64,000 nucleotides of DNA from Cornus controversa (taxonomy: Eukaryota; Streptophyta; Magnoliopsida; Cornales; Cornaceae). A program made the translations under genes and the position numbers. The notes under the pieces were generated by a model that was given only the letters and a program-made list of their open reading frames with translations, made no database searches and was not told the origin of the DNA. Below are positions 1 to 11,185 of this stretch, piece after piece (position 1 is the stretch's first letter; each line of letters opens with the position of its first letter). The stretch lies in NCBI GenBank assembly GCA_026545225.1, contig CM048851.1, forward strand, positions 33,627,456-33,691,455. Direction: 5' to 3'.

Positions 1-974
1 TTTATGACACTTCTCGGACACTCCCTGTACACTTCTCGAACACTCTTAACTTAGACACTCCTCGAACACGTGTTGGACATTTCGTAACAGTGATGTATAT
101 TGAAGTATTTCGAAAGAGAATTATATGCGACTAAGTTATGATTAAAAATCTAGCTAAATATATGTAGAAGACTAAATAAGACTAGTTCTTTAATATTTTT
201 AAATATATTTGTCTATTTTTGTTTATAAGTTTGTTTGGTTCTTAATTGCTTGATGATAAATTAAAGTATTTATGTAATGTAATATTTTTTTTTGTTGATT
301 AATTAATATATATTAATATATTATATTATTATTTTATAGTTGTATCATCGCCGTGTCTATGTCCTTTTTCTTAAAAAAATTTCGTATCGCCGTGTTTGTG
401 TCGTGTCGTACCTATGTCCCGTGTCCGTGTTTCCTAGTATGTAAAGGACGCAACAGAATTGGAAGAAAAAAGAGAAACTAGTGGATCATTGAGAGATCCA
501 ACAAAAAAAAGCCAATTGAGGCCCAACACATCAGAAACCAATATTGGCCCATTACCAAGGAGATAACAATTAATTCAAATTAACGACAACCCCTAATTAA
601 TTTGTATACGGTTATAACACAGGGTTATGTCTTCGACGCCACTAGAGATGCCATCAAAGAACACTATGAAAAGGAATCTAGGGTGTAAGAGGTGGACATA
701 GACAATCTAACAAAACATCCCACTAGAATAGGGCATATCTTACCTCAAAGCAGAATTTGAACCTTGAACATACCGTTTAGTTTTGCCCTAATGGAGTTCT
801 GAATTTTACAGAGAACTTTATTTTGAGAAGTTGAGATTTCATTCATCAATCGGGCATTCCTTTCATCCAAGGTGTGTTACACACATGTAGAGAGAGCCAA
901 TTTAGCAAGTGAGATTGAAAAACATTTCCTTTTCCGGTAAATAGAGATCCAATCAATAATATTTGATCAATTTG
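1..974. other. Repeat-like left edge, no gene seen
   Basis: No coding region can be supported. Around 340-440 there are several CGTGT/GTGTC words, and the stretch ends in GTGTTTCCTAG near 437. On the other strand this reads CTAGGAAACAC, a common look for the terminus of a hAT-like element, but no partner end or target duplication is visible inside the window. Bases 440-974 hold nothing I recognise. Confidence 0.35.
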
Positions 975-1903
975 TGTAATATCCCGCTCTAACACATAGT
1001 ATGATATTGTCCGCTTTGGGCCTAACCTCGCACGATTTTACTCTTGAATTTTACCCTAAAAGGCCTCATACCATTTGAAGAGAACACACTTCATGTACCT
1101 TGTTAGTGTGGTAGCTCAGCCCAGTGTCTTTTTTTTGCACCCGCCCACATCACACCCGTTCATAAGGGTTACTACAATCCACCCCCCTACGAGGCCTGAC
1201 GTCCTCGTCGGCACACTTCCGATTAGGTTCAGGCTCTGATACCAACTGTACATATGGTTGGTATCAGAGCCTGAACCCAGCCAGAAGTGTGCTGAATAGG
1301 ACATCGGGCCTCGTAGGGGGGTGGATTGTAGTAACCTTTGTGGACGAGTGTGATGTGGGCGGATGCAAAAAGAGACACTGGGCTGAGCTGAGCTACAACA
1401 CTGACAGGGTACAGGGTGCTCAATCCCACATTGCTTGGGTGTAGAGAAGGGGATGTGCTTATATGTAGTGTGTTATCTTCAAATGGTATGAAGCCTTTTA
1501 GGGTAAAACCCAAGAGCAAAACCGTGCGGGCTTAGGCCTGAAGCGAACAATATCATACCATGTGTTGGAGTGGGGTATTATAGTTGGTATCAGAGCCTGA
1601 ACCTAGCCGAAAGTGTGCCGACTAGGACGTCGGGCCTCGTAGGGGGTGGATTGTATTAACCCTTGTGGATGGGTGGGATGTGGGCGGGTGTAAAAAGAGA
1701 CACTGGGTTGAGCTACCACACTAATAGGGTACAAGGTGTTCAATCCCACATCGCCTGGGTGTGGAGAAGGGGATGTAATTATATGTAGTGTGTTATCTTC
1801 AAATGGTACGAGGCCTTTTGGGATAAAATTCAAGAGCAAAATCGTGCTGGCTTAAGCCCAAAACGGACAATATCATACCATATATTGGAGTGGGGCATTA
1901 CAA
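975..1903 (+). mobile_element. Multimeric fold-back TRIM retrotransposon
   Basis: A complete miniature LTR element on the + strand has LTR 1327-1582 (256 bp), an interior of only 69 bp (1583-1651) and LTR 1652-1903 (252 bp). The interior opens with the initiator-tRNA-Met primer site TGGTATCAGAGCC and closes with the purine run AGGGGGTGGAT. LTRs begin TGTA and end TATA or TACA. To its left lie a second + interior (1257-1326), a 10 bp loop (1247-1256), an inverted interior (1177-1246) and an inverted LTR (975-1176), forming a large palindrome. No protein is encoded, so movement would depend on enzymes from another element. The outermost 5 bp flanks (ATTTG, ATTCA) match only in part. Confidence 0.85.
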
Positions 1904-1999
1904 TTCAAGTGTGGAATGTAAGAGTTGTTGATTCCTCGGATGAATAACAAGATTAATTGGTTTGGAAAAATCACAAGAGAATAAGAGATGGTTGTGTGG

Positions 2000-2752
2000 T
2001 ATGATACAAGGCATAATGGGCAGCCATTAGGGATATGTTTATACGCTTGACTGTTTATTAAGGGTAGGTAGTTTGCCTTGGCTTGCTACCCAAATGACAA
2101 ATTGATGCTTGGTAATATAAATTGGATTCCAAATGATGTGGGTCCATAGTATGGTTAGGTTAGTAGGGAAAAGAGCAATTACTGTCTGTTTCATTGAATA
2201 ATGGTCAAAGGGAGATGGTAACCAGAAAATTCTGTCAGGACGATCAAGGAAGATTAATAGAAGAGGGTTCAAAAGTTCAGGAATTAATATCAGTAAGCTA
2301 TGAGGAAGAATCCATGAGATACCATCCATGAATTCATAAAGAACCGCATCTAATGGGATATCATAGGGTTGAACTACAACTTCACCCAGTCACGAAAGAA
2401 GTGGTCCACCAGACAACCTATAATCTTCCAAAAAGGAGCATGATGCCCCATTTCTGATTTTGTGCATGATAAAATGCCTAAAAACATGTCTTAATTGAAG
2501 CAGTTTTATCCATGACCATAAAAAATCTTGAGGGATGCTAAGATTCCAAAATTTTCTCTGTTTAATCAGGTATGTTCTCACCCAATACTTTGTGGATTGT
2601 TGATGAAGATTGTTCATATATGTATAAGTACAACAACTTGATTGCATAATTGAAGGTATAGTAAACCCAAACCACTAACTTTCTTAGGAAGATACCAAAA
2701 ATCCCATCCAACTTTGGCTTTAGTTTTTTTCAAATCAAGACCAGACCACAAG
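2000..2752 (-). pseudogene. LINE-1 ORF2 C-terminal part (zf-RVT region), broken
   Basis: Fragments at 2390-2647 and 2039-2329 on the reverse strand carry LINE-typical runs such as QRKFWNLSIPQDF, IRNGASCSF and LWTHIIWNPIYITKHQF, ending in a CPLC zinc-knuckle-like motif near 2010. This region normally follows the reverse transcriptase and is thought to help bind RNA or DNA during target-primed reverse transcription. At least two frame breaks separate the pieces, so it cannot be functional. Confidence 0.75.
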
Positions 2753-2754
2753 AA

Positions 2755-3117
2755 TGTTGCGAAATTTAATAGAAAAGAAGATTAAAAACGCAAGTAAAGA
2801 CACACAAATTTACAAGGTTCTCCCAAATCTAGGACTACATCCTTGGTGTAGCAGGGTTTTCACTATGATGAGAAAAATGGGATACAATTACAGAGAGTTT
2901 ATACTATATATATAGCACCTTCTAGAGCTACATAACAAAGTGTGACATTACCAAAATACCCCTCTAAAAAATTCGGGTTGGGGGCAAGCCCTCGAACCCC
3001 CAACTTTCTGGCCAAGGGGCGCTGCCCCCCTACAACCCCCCACCAACTTACAACAAAGTTGGATCTGCAAAGTTGGGCCAATGTGTACAATATAATCAGG
3101 CTCCACACTTCCTATCA
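2755..3117 (-). repeat. 3' LTR of the copia element
   Basis: Read on the reverse strand it starts TGATAGGAAG and ends in GCAACA. It aligns along its length with the 5' LTR, but with many substitutions and small indels, so the insertion is not recent. A TATATATATAG block in the middle may be the LTR promoter. Confidence 0.9.
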
Positions 3118-3199
3118 ATCTCCCACTTGGAGACTGATAATATCAATCTACAAACTCCCTCATGCTCGTGCCCCAAACCGTAGCAAAACATCGCAATAA

Positions 3200-4872
3200 C
3201 TATCTTCTCTGTCATTAAGCTCGAACACCAACTGAAGCTAAGCAAAACTTTAGTTTCCCAATAGTCACTGCCTTGGTTAACATATTTGCTGGATTCTGAC
3301 TTCCATGGATCTTCTTAAGTGTAACACCTTGTCACCTCAAAACGAACAAATGAAGTGGTACCTCAACTGTATATGCTTCATTTTGGAATGATACGCCTGA
3401 TTCTTAGCAAGATGAATAGCACTCTGATTGTCACTATATGGAATACTATTTTTTCACTCCTTACCCAACTCTTCCGAGAACTTCTGTAGCCAAACCATCT
3501 CCCTGGCTCACTTCTGTAACTGTAACATATTCAGCTTATATGGTCGAGAGAGCCACAATCTTCTATAACTGAGAGACCTAACTCACTGCCGTACCGTCCA
3601 AAGTATACACATACCCAGTAATACTCTTACTATTATCCATATCACGAGCCAAGTCTAAATCAACATAACCCTGTAACACAATACCTGACCCAATGAAACA
3701 TAATAATGTATCTGTGGTACCCTTCAAGTATCTAAGGATCTATTTTATTGCATTATAATTTTATTTACCTAGATTACTCATGTACCTGCTCACAACTCCC
3801 ATTGCATGTGTTATGTCTGGCCTGGTACAAAACATGGCATACATCAAACTACCGATAGCTGAAGCATATGGAAATTTTTTCATGTATGCTCGTTCCTTTT
3901 TAATCTTAGGTGACTGCTCCTTAGTTAGTCTAAAATGACTAGCTAATAGGGTGCTCACTGGTTTTGTATCTTGCATGCTAAATCGGTTAAGAACCTTTTT
4001 AACATACTTTGCTTATGACAACTTTAGAGTATTATCCACTGTGTCCTTGCAAATTCTTATTCCAATAATCTGCTTTGCATCACCCATATCTTTCATTGCA
4101 AAGTGCTCAGACAACTGTTTCTTCAAATTATTAATCTCATCAAGGTTTGAACCTGCAATCAACATATCATCCACATACAAAAGTAAAATAATATAATTGT
4201 TATCAAACCTCTTCACATAACAATAGTGATCTGCTTGGCACCTCTTGTAGCCACTACTATAGATGAATCCATCGAACTTCTTGTACCACTGTCTCGGGGC
4301 TTGCTTCAAACCATACAAGTTCTTTTTCAGCTTTCATACCAAACCCTCCTTAACAGTTACTATGAATCCTTGTGGCTGTCTCATGTAAATGACCTCCTCT
4401 AAATCACCATGAAGGAAAACAGTCTTCATATCTAACTGCTCAAAATGCAAGTCTTTTGCAGCCACGATTCCTAGTACCAATCTGATTGTAGTCAACTTCA
4501 CAGTCGGAGAGAAAATCTCAGTGTAGTCAACACATTCTTTCTGTTGAAATCCCTTCACAACAATCTGGCTTTGTAGTGCTTGTTGCCATCATGTTTTTCC
4601 TTAATTCGATAAACCCATTTGTTATATAAAGCCTTCTTGCTTTTTGGTAGCTCAGTTAGCTCCCATGTTTGATTTGACATGAGTGAGTTTATCTTATCCT
4701 GCATAGCTAACTCCCACTTGATTAAATCATCAACCTTCACTGTTTCATCATAACACTCTGGCTCACCACCATCAGACAACAACAAGTAGTGTAAACAGGG
4801 TGAATATCGTTGTGTAGGTCTAAAGATTCTGAAGGATCGTCTTACCGCAGTCGTAGGTGTGCTTTGTTCCAC
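3200..4872 (-). pseudogene. Copia reverse transcriptase / RNase H, broken
   Basis: Pieces on the reverse strand read in order: the RT entry (NKWVYRIKEKHDG near 4600, then FSPTVKLTTIRLVLGI near 4480), the RT palm with MYGLKQAPRQWYKKFD and the catalytic box YVDDM (about 4163-4180), the RT-RNase H linker (YASAIGSLMYAMFCTRPDI), and the RNase H tail (KIHGSQNPANMLTKAV near 3230-3300). The YVDD aspartates are intact, but the frame is interrupted at several points, for example between 4318 and 4334 and beyond 3761. Family and order are clear; function is lost. Confidence 0.85.
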
Positions 4873-4899
4873 TTATGGAACTATATTTTTTGCATTATT

Positions 4900-5969
4900 C
4901 TAAACTTTTCTCTGCACATCATCTTTAGTGATTTCTTCCAACTCAACAAACCCATCACTTTCAATATGAATATCTGCATCAGTAGATTCTGCTGTTGATC
5001 TATCCTTATACATTACTTTCTTATTGAATATGACATCTCTGCTTCTAATAATCTTTCGATTTTGATCATCCCAGAACCAATAAGAAAACTCATCAATGCC
5101 ATACCCAATAAAAGTACACTTTTTGAATTTCGGATCAAGCTTGTTTCTAGCATTAGAACTTATGTGCACAAACGAAACATAGCCAAACACTTTCAGGTGT
5201 GAAAGGTTTACCTCTTTCCTGTTCAAGCCTCCTCTGGTAAGTCTCCATCTAAAGGAACAAAAGGTCCCCGGTTGATCGAGTATGCTGCATTGTTAACTGC
5301 ATCAGCCCAATACATCATAGGCAACCCAACATGTATCCTCATACTCCGAGCATACTCATTCAAGGTTCTATTCATGCGCTCTGCGACACCATTTTGTTGT
5401 GGTATTCAGGAACAATTTTTTTCGTTCTGATCCCACTAGTAGCACATAACTCTTTAAAGCTTTTGTCATCATACTCACCCCTATTATCAGACCTCAAACA
5501 CTTTGTCTTTAATCCTGTTTCATTCTCCACCATAGCCTTCCACTTCTTGAAAGTGTTAAATACATTAGATTTATTTTTTAGAAAATAAACTCATACCTTT
5601 CTTGTCGAATCATCGATGAAGATAACATAATATGATGAGCCGCCAAAAGATCGATGAAACTGAAAAAGGTCCCCACACGTTTGTATGAACCAACTCTAAT
5701 TTTTCTATCTTAGGTTTTCTACCAACATTTGAAAAATTGACCATTTTCTATTTTTCGAAGATACAATCCTCGCACAAACTAATTTTCATTAATTTAATTC
5801 CCAACAGTTTCCCATTTGACGGAAGTGTCTTCATCCCCTTCTCACTCATATGACCTAGCCTATGGTGCCACATGTTTGAATCAATGCCTAAATTTTTAAC
5901 TCCAACGACATTCCTGGTGTTTGTCGTTATGTAGAGAGTACCAATCATGTTTCCACGAGACACAACCAT
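4900..5969 (-). pseudogene. Copia gag-pre-integrase and integrase, broken
   Basis: At 5748-5969 the zinc-binding segment MWHHRLGHMSEKGM...CEDC is the usual GAG-pre-integrase / HHCC motif. At 5230-5740 the integrase core shows IDDSTRK and LRSDNRGEY, which match the catalytic Asp and its surroundings, but in-frame stops occur (for example before VYFLKNKSN). At 4900-5226 there is the integrase C-terminal copia motif, including LSHLKVFGYVSFVHI and KFKKCTFIGYG. The protein would insert the cDNA at its target; this copy is non-functional. Confidence 0.85.
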
Positions 5970-6369
5970 AGCTCATTTGGTGATTTTTTACAAACCACCC
6001 ACAAAGTTTACTGCATGCCCTTCATCACCAAGTTATCCCACAGAAATCAAGTTTCTCTTCAAACCGGGAATATGTTTCACATTCTGAATCTTCCAAACGG
6101 TCCTATTAGATTGTTTGATCCAAACATCTCCCTTACTTAGAATATTCAGAAGTTCATCATCAACAAAATAAACCTTTCTGAAATCACCACTAACATAGTT
6201 CTCCATGATTTCACGATGTAGAGTAGAGTGAAATGATGTATCCGAGTCAAGAATCTACGACTCAACTGGACTATCCATGCTCAAAATCAAAGCATCAGCG
6301 ATATCTTATGTGGCTCCATTTACAGATTCCGATCCCCTTTGCCATTCTTCCTTGGTGCCCAACAGTCTT

Positions 6370-7105
6370 TCTTTGAATGTCCCTTCTTTTCGCAATTCTA
6401 ACAATTTTCAGAAAATCTTTCAATACTCGACTTGCCTTTATTTTTGAATTTTGATTTACTGCGATCCGCGCCTGTTCTTTCAGAAATTCTTCCTCTGCTC
6501 TTTGTATTTAGAGTAGATCCAGATGGTTCATCTATTTCTCTCCTACGAATTTCTTCACTGAGAATTAAGTCTCGAATATCATCAAACTTCAACTTCCCTT
6601 TTCCAGAAGAACTGCTCACTGCAGTAACAATACCGTTCCAACTTTCTGGTAAAGAGGATAATAGAATCAACACTCTGATCTCATCATCAAAATCGATTTT
6701 CACAAAGCTCAACTGAGTCGTAACTGTGTTGAACTCGTTTAGATAGTTCGCCATTAAAGCACCTTCTGACATCCTTAGATTAAATAAATGCCGCATCAAA
6801 TATACCTTGTTGGACGCAGAGGGTTTCTCATACACATCTACAAGGGCTGCCATCAAACCCGTCGTTGTCTTCTTTTTCGCTATGTTGAAGGCGCCGTTGT
6901 GAGACAAAGTCAATCGAATAACTCCTAGAGCCTGTCGATCAAGAACAGTTCAATCAACATCTTTCATGTCTTCTGGTTTCGTTACTGAAAGAGGCTGATA
7001 CAGATTTTTTTGATACAGATAGTCTTCAATCTGCATCTTCCAAAACCTAAAATCTATTTCGTTAAACTTTCCTTCGATCCTGATCTTTCCTTCTTCTGCA
7101 CCCAT
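6370..7105 (-). pseudogene. Copia gag (UBN2-like), interrupted by stops
   Basis: An ATG at 7105 lies about 30 bp inside the primer site. The start is followed by DFRFWKMQIEDYL, a typical copia gag N-terminus, and then an in-frame TGA where a Trp codon is expected (about 6945). The open part (6398-6913) contains YLMRHLFNLRMSEG and LSSLPESW, characteristic of the UBN2 gag family. Near 6371-6402 a CCHC zinc knuckle (C-x2-C-x4-H-x4-C) carries a TAG stop between its first two cysteines. Gag would form the particle; here it is truncated before the nucleocapsid motif. Confidence 0.85.
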
Positions 7106-7139
7106 TTCTCCCACTCGAACCTAAGGCTCTGATACCAGT

Positions 7140-7488
7140 TGTTGCAAAAATTAACAAAAAAAGATTAAACACGCAAGCAAAGACACATAGATTTAATTCA
7201 CCCAAAATCAAGGACTACGTCCTTGGTATTGTAGGATTTTCATTATGATGAGAAAAATGGGATACAATTATAGAGAGTTTAGACTATATATATAGGCACT
7301 TCCTAGGGCTACATAACAAAGTGTGAAATTACTAAAATACCCCTCTAAAAAATTCGGGTCGGGGGCAAGTCCCCGAACCCACACCTTCCGGGCGCTGCCC
7401 CCAGTAACCCTCGCTAACTTACAGCGAAATTGGATTCGCAAAGTTGGGCTAAGGTGTATAGTATAATCAGGCTCTACAATTCCTATCA
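7140..7488 (-). repeat. 5' LTR of the copia element
   Basis: Its inner edge (TGTTGC at 7140 on the + strand) abuts the primer site and its outer edge is CCTATCA at 7488, followed by target duplication AAGAA. It is 14 bp shorter than its partner because of small indels near 7380-7410. Confidence 0.9.
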
Positions 7489-7755
7489 AAGAAAGCCCTC
7501 AAGATAGCATTAATCTCGACAAAATCAGCTTTTGGAAGGATAAACATACAAAACCAACAAGTTTTGATGCTAATAAGAATATATTAAACTAGTTGCAACT
7601 TCATACATAGGATAAGCAATTAGAAGCCCATTGATTAATTATACTTGTCATATCTTGGATCAAACATTTGCAGTCACATGCCTTGAGCCTAGAAGATAGA
7701 AATGGGGCACTCAAGTGTTTTTATAGGTAAAGTACCCTTACCAAAGCCAAGTAAT

Positions 7756-8854
7756 TAATAAGCCTTTAATTTCTAAATCAGTGGGAATAAAGGATAATGA
7801 AGTTACTACTACATTATCCAAAGCACTGATAAACAAATTTACTTATACACTTATGTATGAAGAACATCTCAATAATTAATAGGCTAAATTAACCCGATCT
7901 CCCTGAGGTTTGTTCCATTACTTTTAGCTTAAACTAATGAAATTTTTTTGTTCAACCTCCCCTGAATTTTGGTTGACTTTACTACAACCACTTCTGCCGT
8001 TAGTTGATCGTTACATGTGTTAAAATCCATTAAAATAAATACATGAAATGTCAAAAATTCCCTCACTCATGTCTTTCCCCTTGGATAAACCAAAAACTGC
8101 CGGCTCTGCAAATTTCAAAACCGAAATCATAAAATTGCCGCCACATCACCACCACTCGTACGTCTTGTCGTCTTTCCATTCCACACCATCACTGACACTA
8201 CAACCACCCACAACCATCGCCCAGGCAGCCCCCACCGTTCACTATATCGCCAACGCAGCCCCCACCCTCCACCATCTTATCTTGATTTCCTTTTGTTTAA
8301 AGAAATGTGAAATTTCATATCTACAAATATGTACCCAAAGAAAAGTTCACGAATCAATGTATTACACCACAACACTGTAAAATTCAACTCACTTTTAAAA
8401 CAAAGAGGGTTTTTAGCCACACCCATCCTTCGTGATTATTTATACATGTGTGTGTGTGTGTGTATATATGTTTATACTATGTATATCATATGTTTGTGAA
8501 TTTGTTTGTGTACATTTTTGTTACTGATTTTGGAATTACAAGAATGGATTTCTGTGTCACGATCTTGCGGAAATCTATTTCATTTATCCAACACACAATC
8601 AAGAGTACGTTATCAAATGATCGAAAATTATTGAAGTCACTTTGATTAGCAAATACGATGAAACCCTCCTTTTGAGTTCAAATAAACCATCGCCACAAAG
8701 ACAACGGAGAGAGTGGGCTATGACGGAGAACATGGGAGAGTGGTGGAGAGAGAAGAGTGTGGAATGGTGGTACTGGTGATGGTGGAAAGAGAGGGATTGG
8801 TTGTGGTCGTGGCGGCGGTGTTAGTTGTGGTTATGGGTGTGGCGGTGGTGGTGA
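7756..8854. other. Mutator-like element end and inverted repeat, no gene
   Basis: About 7792-7860 is a short sequence also found at 39511-39580. From about 7886 the text GATCTCCCTGAGGTTTG resembles the termini of the Mutator-type elements at 36249 and 34465, but I found no partner end. Bases 8150-8240 and 8740-8850 are loosely inverted copies (CCATTCCACAC against GTGTGGAATGG). The stretch is interrupted at 8855 by a solo LTR. The forward ORFs inside are low-complexity and resemble no family I know. Confidence 0.4.
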
Positions 8855-9829
8855 TGTAATACCCCGAAAAATTTAGGTGTCAATTATTTTAAAGAAATTT
8901 AATCTCTTTATATTATTACTTTATTCTGTTAATTCATGTGAAATGTTTTCTTTTATATAAATTATCATTGTAGGTGAGTTGCTTGTCTTTTATATATGCA
9001 TCTTATCATTTTATGTGGATTGCTTAGGTTTTATAGATTCAATTCATTTCATTTAAAATTCTCTGTTTATATTTTTATCATTTTATGTGAATTGTTATTA
9101 ATTGTGTGTTATTTTATTTAAATGTTTTGGTTTGGGTTAGGGAGGAATTTGGGCTAGAATGAGTGGGCTAAGGTTATGTTTAAAAAAATGATGGGCCTAG
9201 GGTTATAATTATATTATTATTTCTATTATTATTATTATTTTGATTTTATTTAGTTTTAATAAAATCAATAATAGAATAATAATTAAGACAAAAAGGAAAA
9301 AGAAGAAATTAGGGTTTTGCCATTGTTTTACGCACAGAACTAAGAGAGTAAACGAAAGAGAGAATGGAGTGACGATCGGGTGAACAAGTTGATTCGTCAG
9401 GAAAAGGCAAGTTTGATTCTTCTCTTCCCCTTTGAATCCGTATGCATAGTCTAGGTTTGAGAATTTATTTATATTAAAAATTTGTAGTTAATTGTATGTT
9501 TATATTTTTCTGTTATTGATAAATTTTGTGAGATTTAACTATGATGATTGTATATAGATTAGATTGATTTTGTTCGTGTAAGGTTATATGCACATGTATT
9601 CATGTATATGTATATTGTGTTAAGAAAGAAATTATTCATACATGCAATTTGTAAGTAAATAGATGTTAAATTGTGAACCTACTGTGTTGGGATTATCTTG
9701 TAAACAACTCTGAATACTAGGGAAAATAGATCGTGAATAATTTGGTTTTAAATTTTTTAAATTTGCGAAGAACCCTAGAACTTGTGAATTGGGGGTTTTT
9801 GATTCGGGCTATTTCGGATGGGCTTTTTA

Positions 9830-10075
9830 CACCAATAGGTAGACGGCGTCGAGAGTAGAAGAACAGCGCAAAAATGAAGGCGAACAGTGGCCGGACCGTC
9901 GCCGGGAAGTCGCCAGCAACGCGCTAGGGAAGAAGCCCCAACGCTGGGCACTTCCCCACGCGCCTGGCCGGCGCGTGGGGCCGGCGGCGGCGCCGGCGCC
10001 GACTGGCGTCGGGAAAGATAGTTTTGGGCCCCACTCGCAGGGGTCCACCACTGGGTCCACTATGGGCCCATTCCG
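9830..10075. other. GC-rich island inside solo LTR 1
   Basis: A sharply GC-rich module (GCCGGCGGCGGC and similar words) sits within otherwise AT-rich LTR. The equivalent stretch in solo LTR 3 (about 52670-52875) is also GC-rich and alignable; solo LTR 2 has an unrelated AT-rich segment there. ORFs on the reverse strand are arginine/proline-rich by composition and look incidental. Confidence 0.6.
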
Positions 10076-10989
10076 AAATGTTTTGATATTTTTTTTGAAT
10101 TTTTGAAATTTTTGGAAAAACTTGAAAATTTGAAAAATCATTTTTTAAAAATACTTTCATGATTCCAAAAATTCTGAAAATTTTACTGTATGATATTGGA
10201 TGTTAAATACACTTAATTTTAAATTTTCAACTCAAAAAATTTTTCCCTTGTTGTCCAATTAATTTTTAAAAGTACCCAAAAGTTGTCTTTTTCACTTTTT
10301 GTAATTTTAGAAAATACTTTTACAACTCCAAAAATTTCCAAATTTTTACTGTAACTCTCTAGAGGTTAAATACACTTGGGTTTAAAGTTTCAACTCAAAA
10401 TGATCTTTTCTTGTTGTTCAATTGATTTCTAAAGTGTCCGAAAGTTGGATTTTTTTCACTTTCTATAATTTTAGAAAATACTTTTGAAGTTCCAAAAATT
10501 CCCAAAATTTTTCTGTAACTGTTTAGAGATTAAATGACCTTGGGTTTAAATTTTTACCTTGAAATGAGCTTCCCTTGGTGTTCAATTAATTTTTAAAGTG
10601 CCTAAAAGTGGATTTTCACCTTCTTTGGTTTATTAAAAATATTTTTAATTACAGAAAATTTCAGAATGTTTTCTTAGTGTTCTTAGAAGTAGAATAGGCT
10701 CAGAAACCTAGATAAGAGTAGGTTTAGATTCCCTCGGAGATTTGAGTGCATTGGAGGTTGGTTTGGGAAATTATTTTCTCTAATGGATGTTAGGTTATTT
10801 TGATTTAATCGATTGTGTTTATTTTTATATATAAATGCACATGGGATACTTGATTAAGGTTCACTTGTGAATGATTTATCATATGGTGATAATTGCATAG
10901 CAGATAATTCAAATTTGTAGTCTGTGCAAATTAAAAATCATAATGCATCTTGTTTATTTATTATTTCATATTGGGAATGCATTTGTATT

Positions 10990-11185
10990 TTTATTTGGCA
11001 TGTAAGGATTGCCCGGCGTGTCAGGATTGTCTATACCTAATAAGGTATCTATATACTTTTTATTTGGCATGTAAGGATTGCTCGGCGTGTCAGGATCGCC
11101 CATACCTAATAAGGTATCTACACTTTTTATTTGGCATGTAAGGATTGCCCGGCATGTCAGGATCGCTCATACCTATTAATGTATT
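10990..11185 (+). repeat. Hairpin minisatellite in solo LTR 1 (about 68 bp units)
   Basis: Three units start at about 10991, 11060 and 11127 with TTATTTGGCATGTAAGGATT. Each contains a GGCATGTCAGGAT-like word and, in the first two, the perfect stem-loop ATACCT-AATA-AGGTAT. The same motif is repeated in the other two solo LTRs. Confidence 0.85.

Larger units (their letters stand above)
2755..7488 (-). mobile_element. Complete but inactive Ty1/copia retrotransposon
   Basis: The 5' LTR is 7140-7488 (349 bp) and the 3' LTR 2755-3117 (363 bp), both bounded by TG...CA when read on the reverse strand. The primer site TGGTATCAGAGCC lies just inside the 5' LTR near 7126-7138. A polypurine tract (AAGTGGGAGAT) abuts the 3' LTR near 3118-3130. 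Perfect 5 bp target duplications AAGAA flank it at 2750-2754 and 7489-7493. Order is gag, integrase, RT, RNase H, which defines copia. Total length of 4.73 kb is normal for the superfamily. Multiple stops in gag, integrase and RT make it non-autonomous. It sits inside LINE-1. Confidence 0.95.
1904..7755 (-). mobile_element. LINE-1: 5'-truncated L1-type retrotransposon, split by copia
   Basis: Reverse-strand translation gives the 3' half of a plant L1 ORF2. Running 5' to 3' it reads: the RT thumb region at about 7755-7494 (GFGKGTLPIKTLE, then FILPKADFVEINAILRAF), a jump over the copia insertion, FLWSGLDLKKTKAKVGW at about 2752-2690, and the zf-RVT-type C-terminus at about 2650-2000, including an NGCPLC knuckle. 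The two halves join in sense across the AAGAA target duplication. Stops and frameshifts are frequent. No endonuclease, ORF1 or RT catalytic box is present, as expected of a 5'-truncated copy. The 3' end lies near the TRIM at about 1904. Confidence 0.8.

Noticed and set aside
8048-8380. Forward ORF of 110 codons, His/Pro/Thr-rich
   Set aside because: Low complexity, lies in a probable Mutator-like element, and has no recognisable domain.
9827-10160. Reverse-strand ORFs of 78-104 codons in a GC-rich segment
   Set aside because: They lie within a solo LTR, are Arg/Pro/Gly-rich by base composition, and are not kept as a frame in solo LTR 3.
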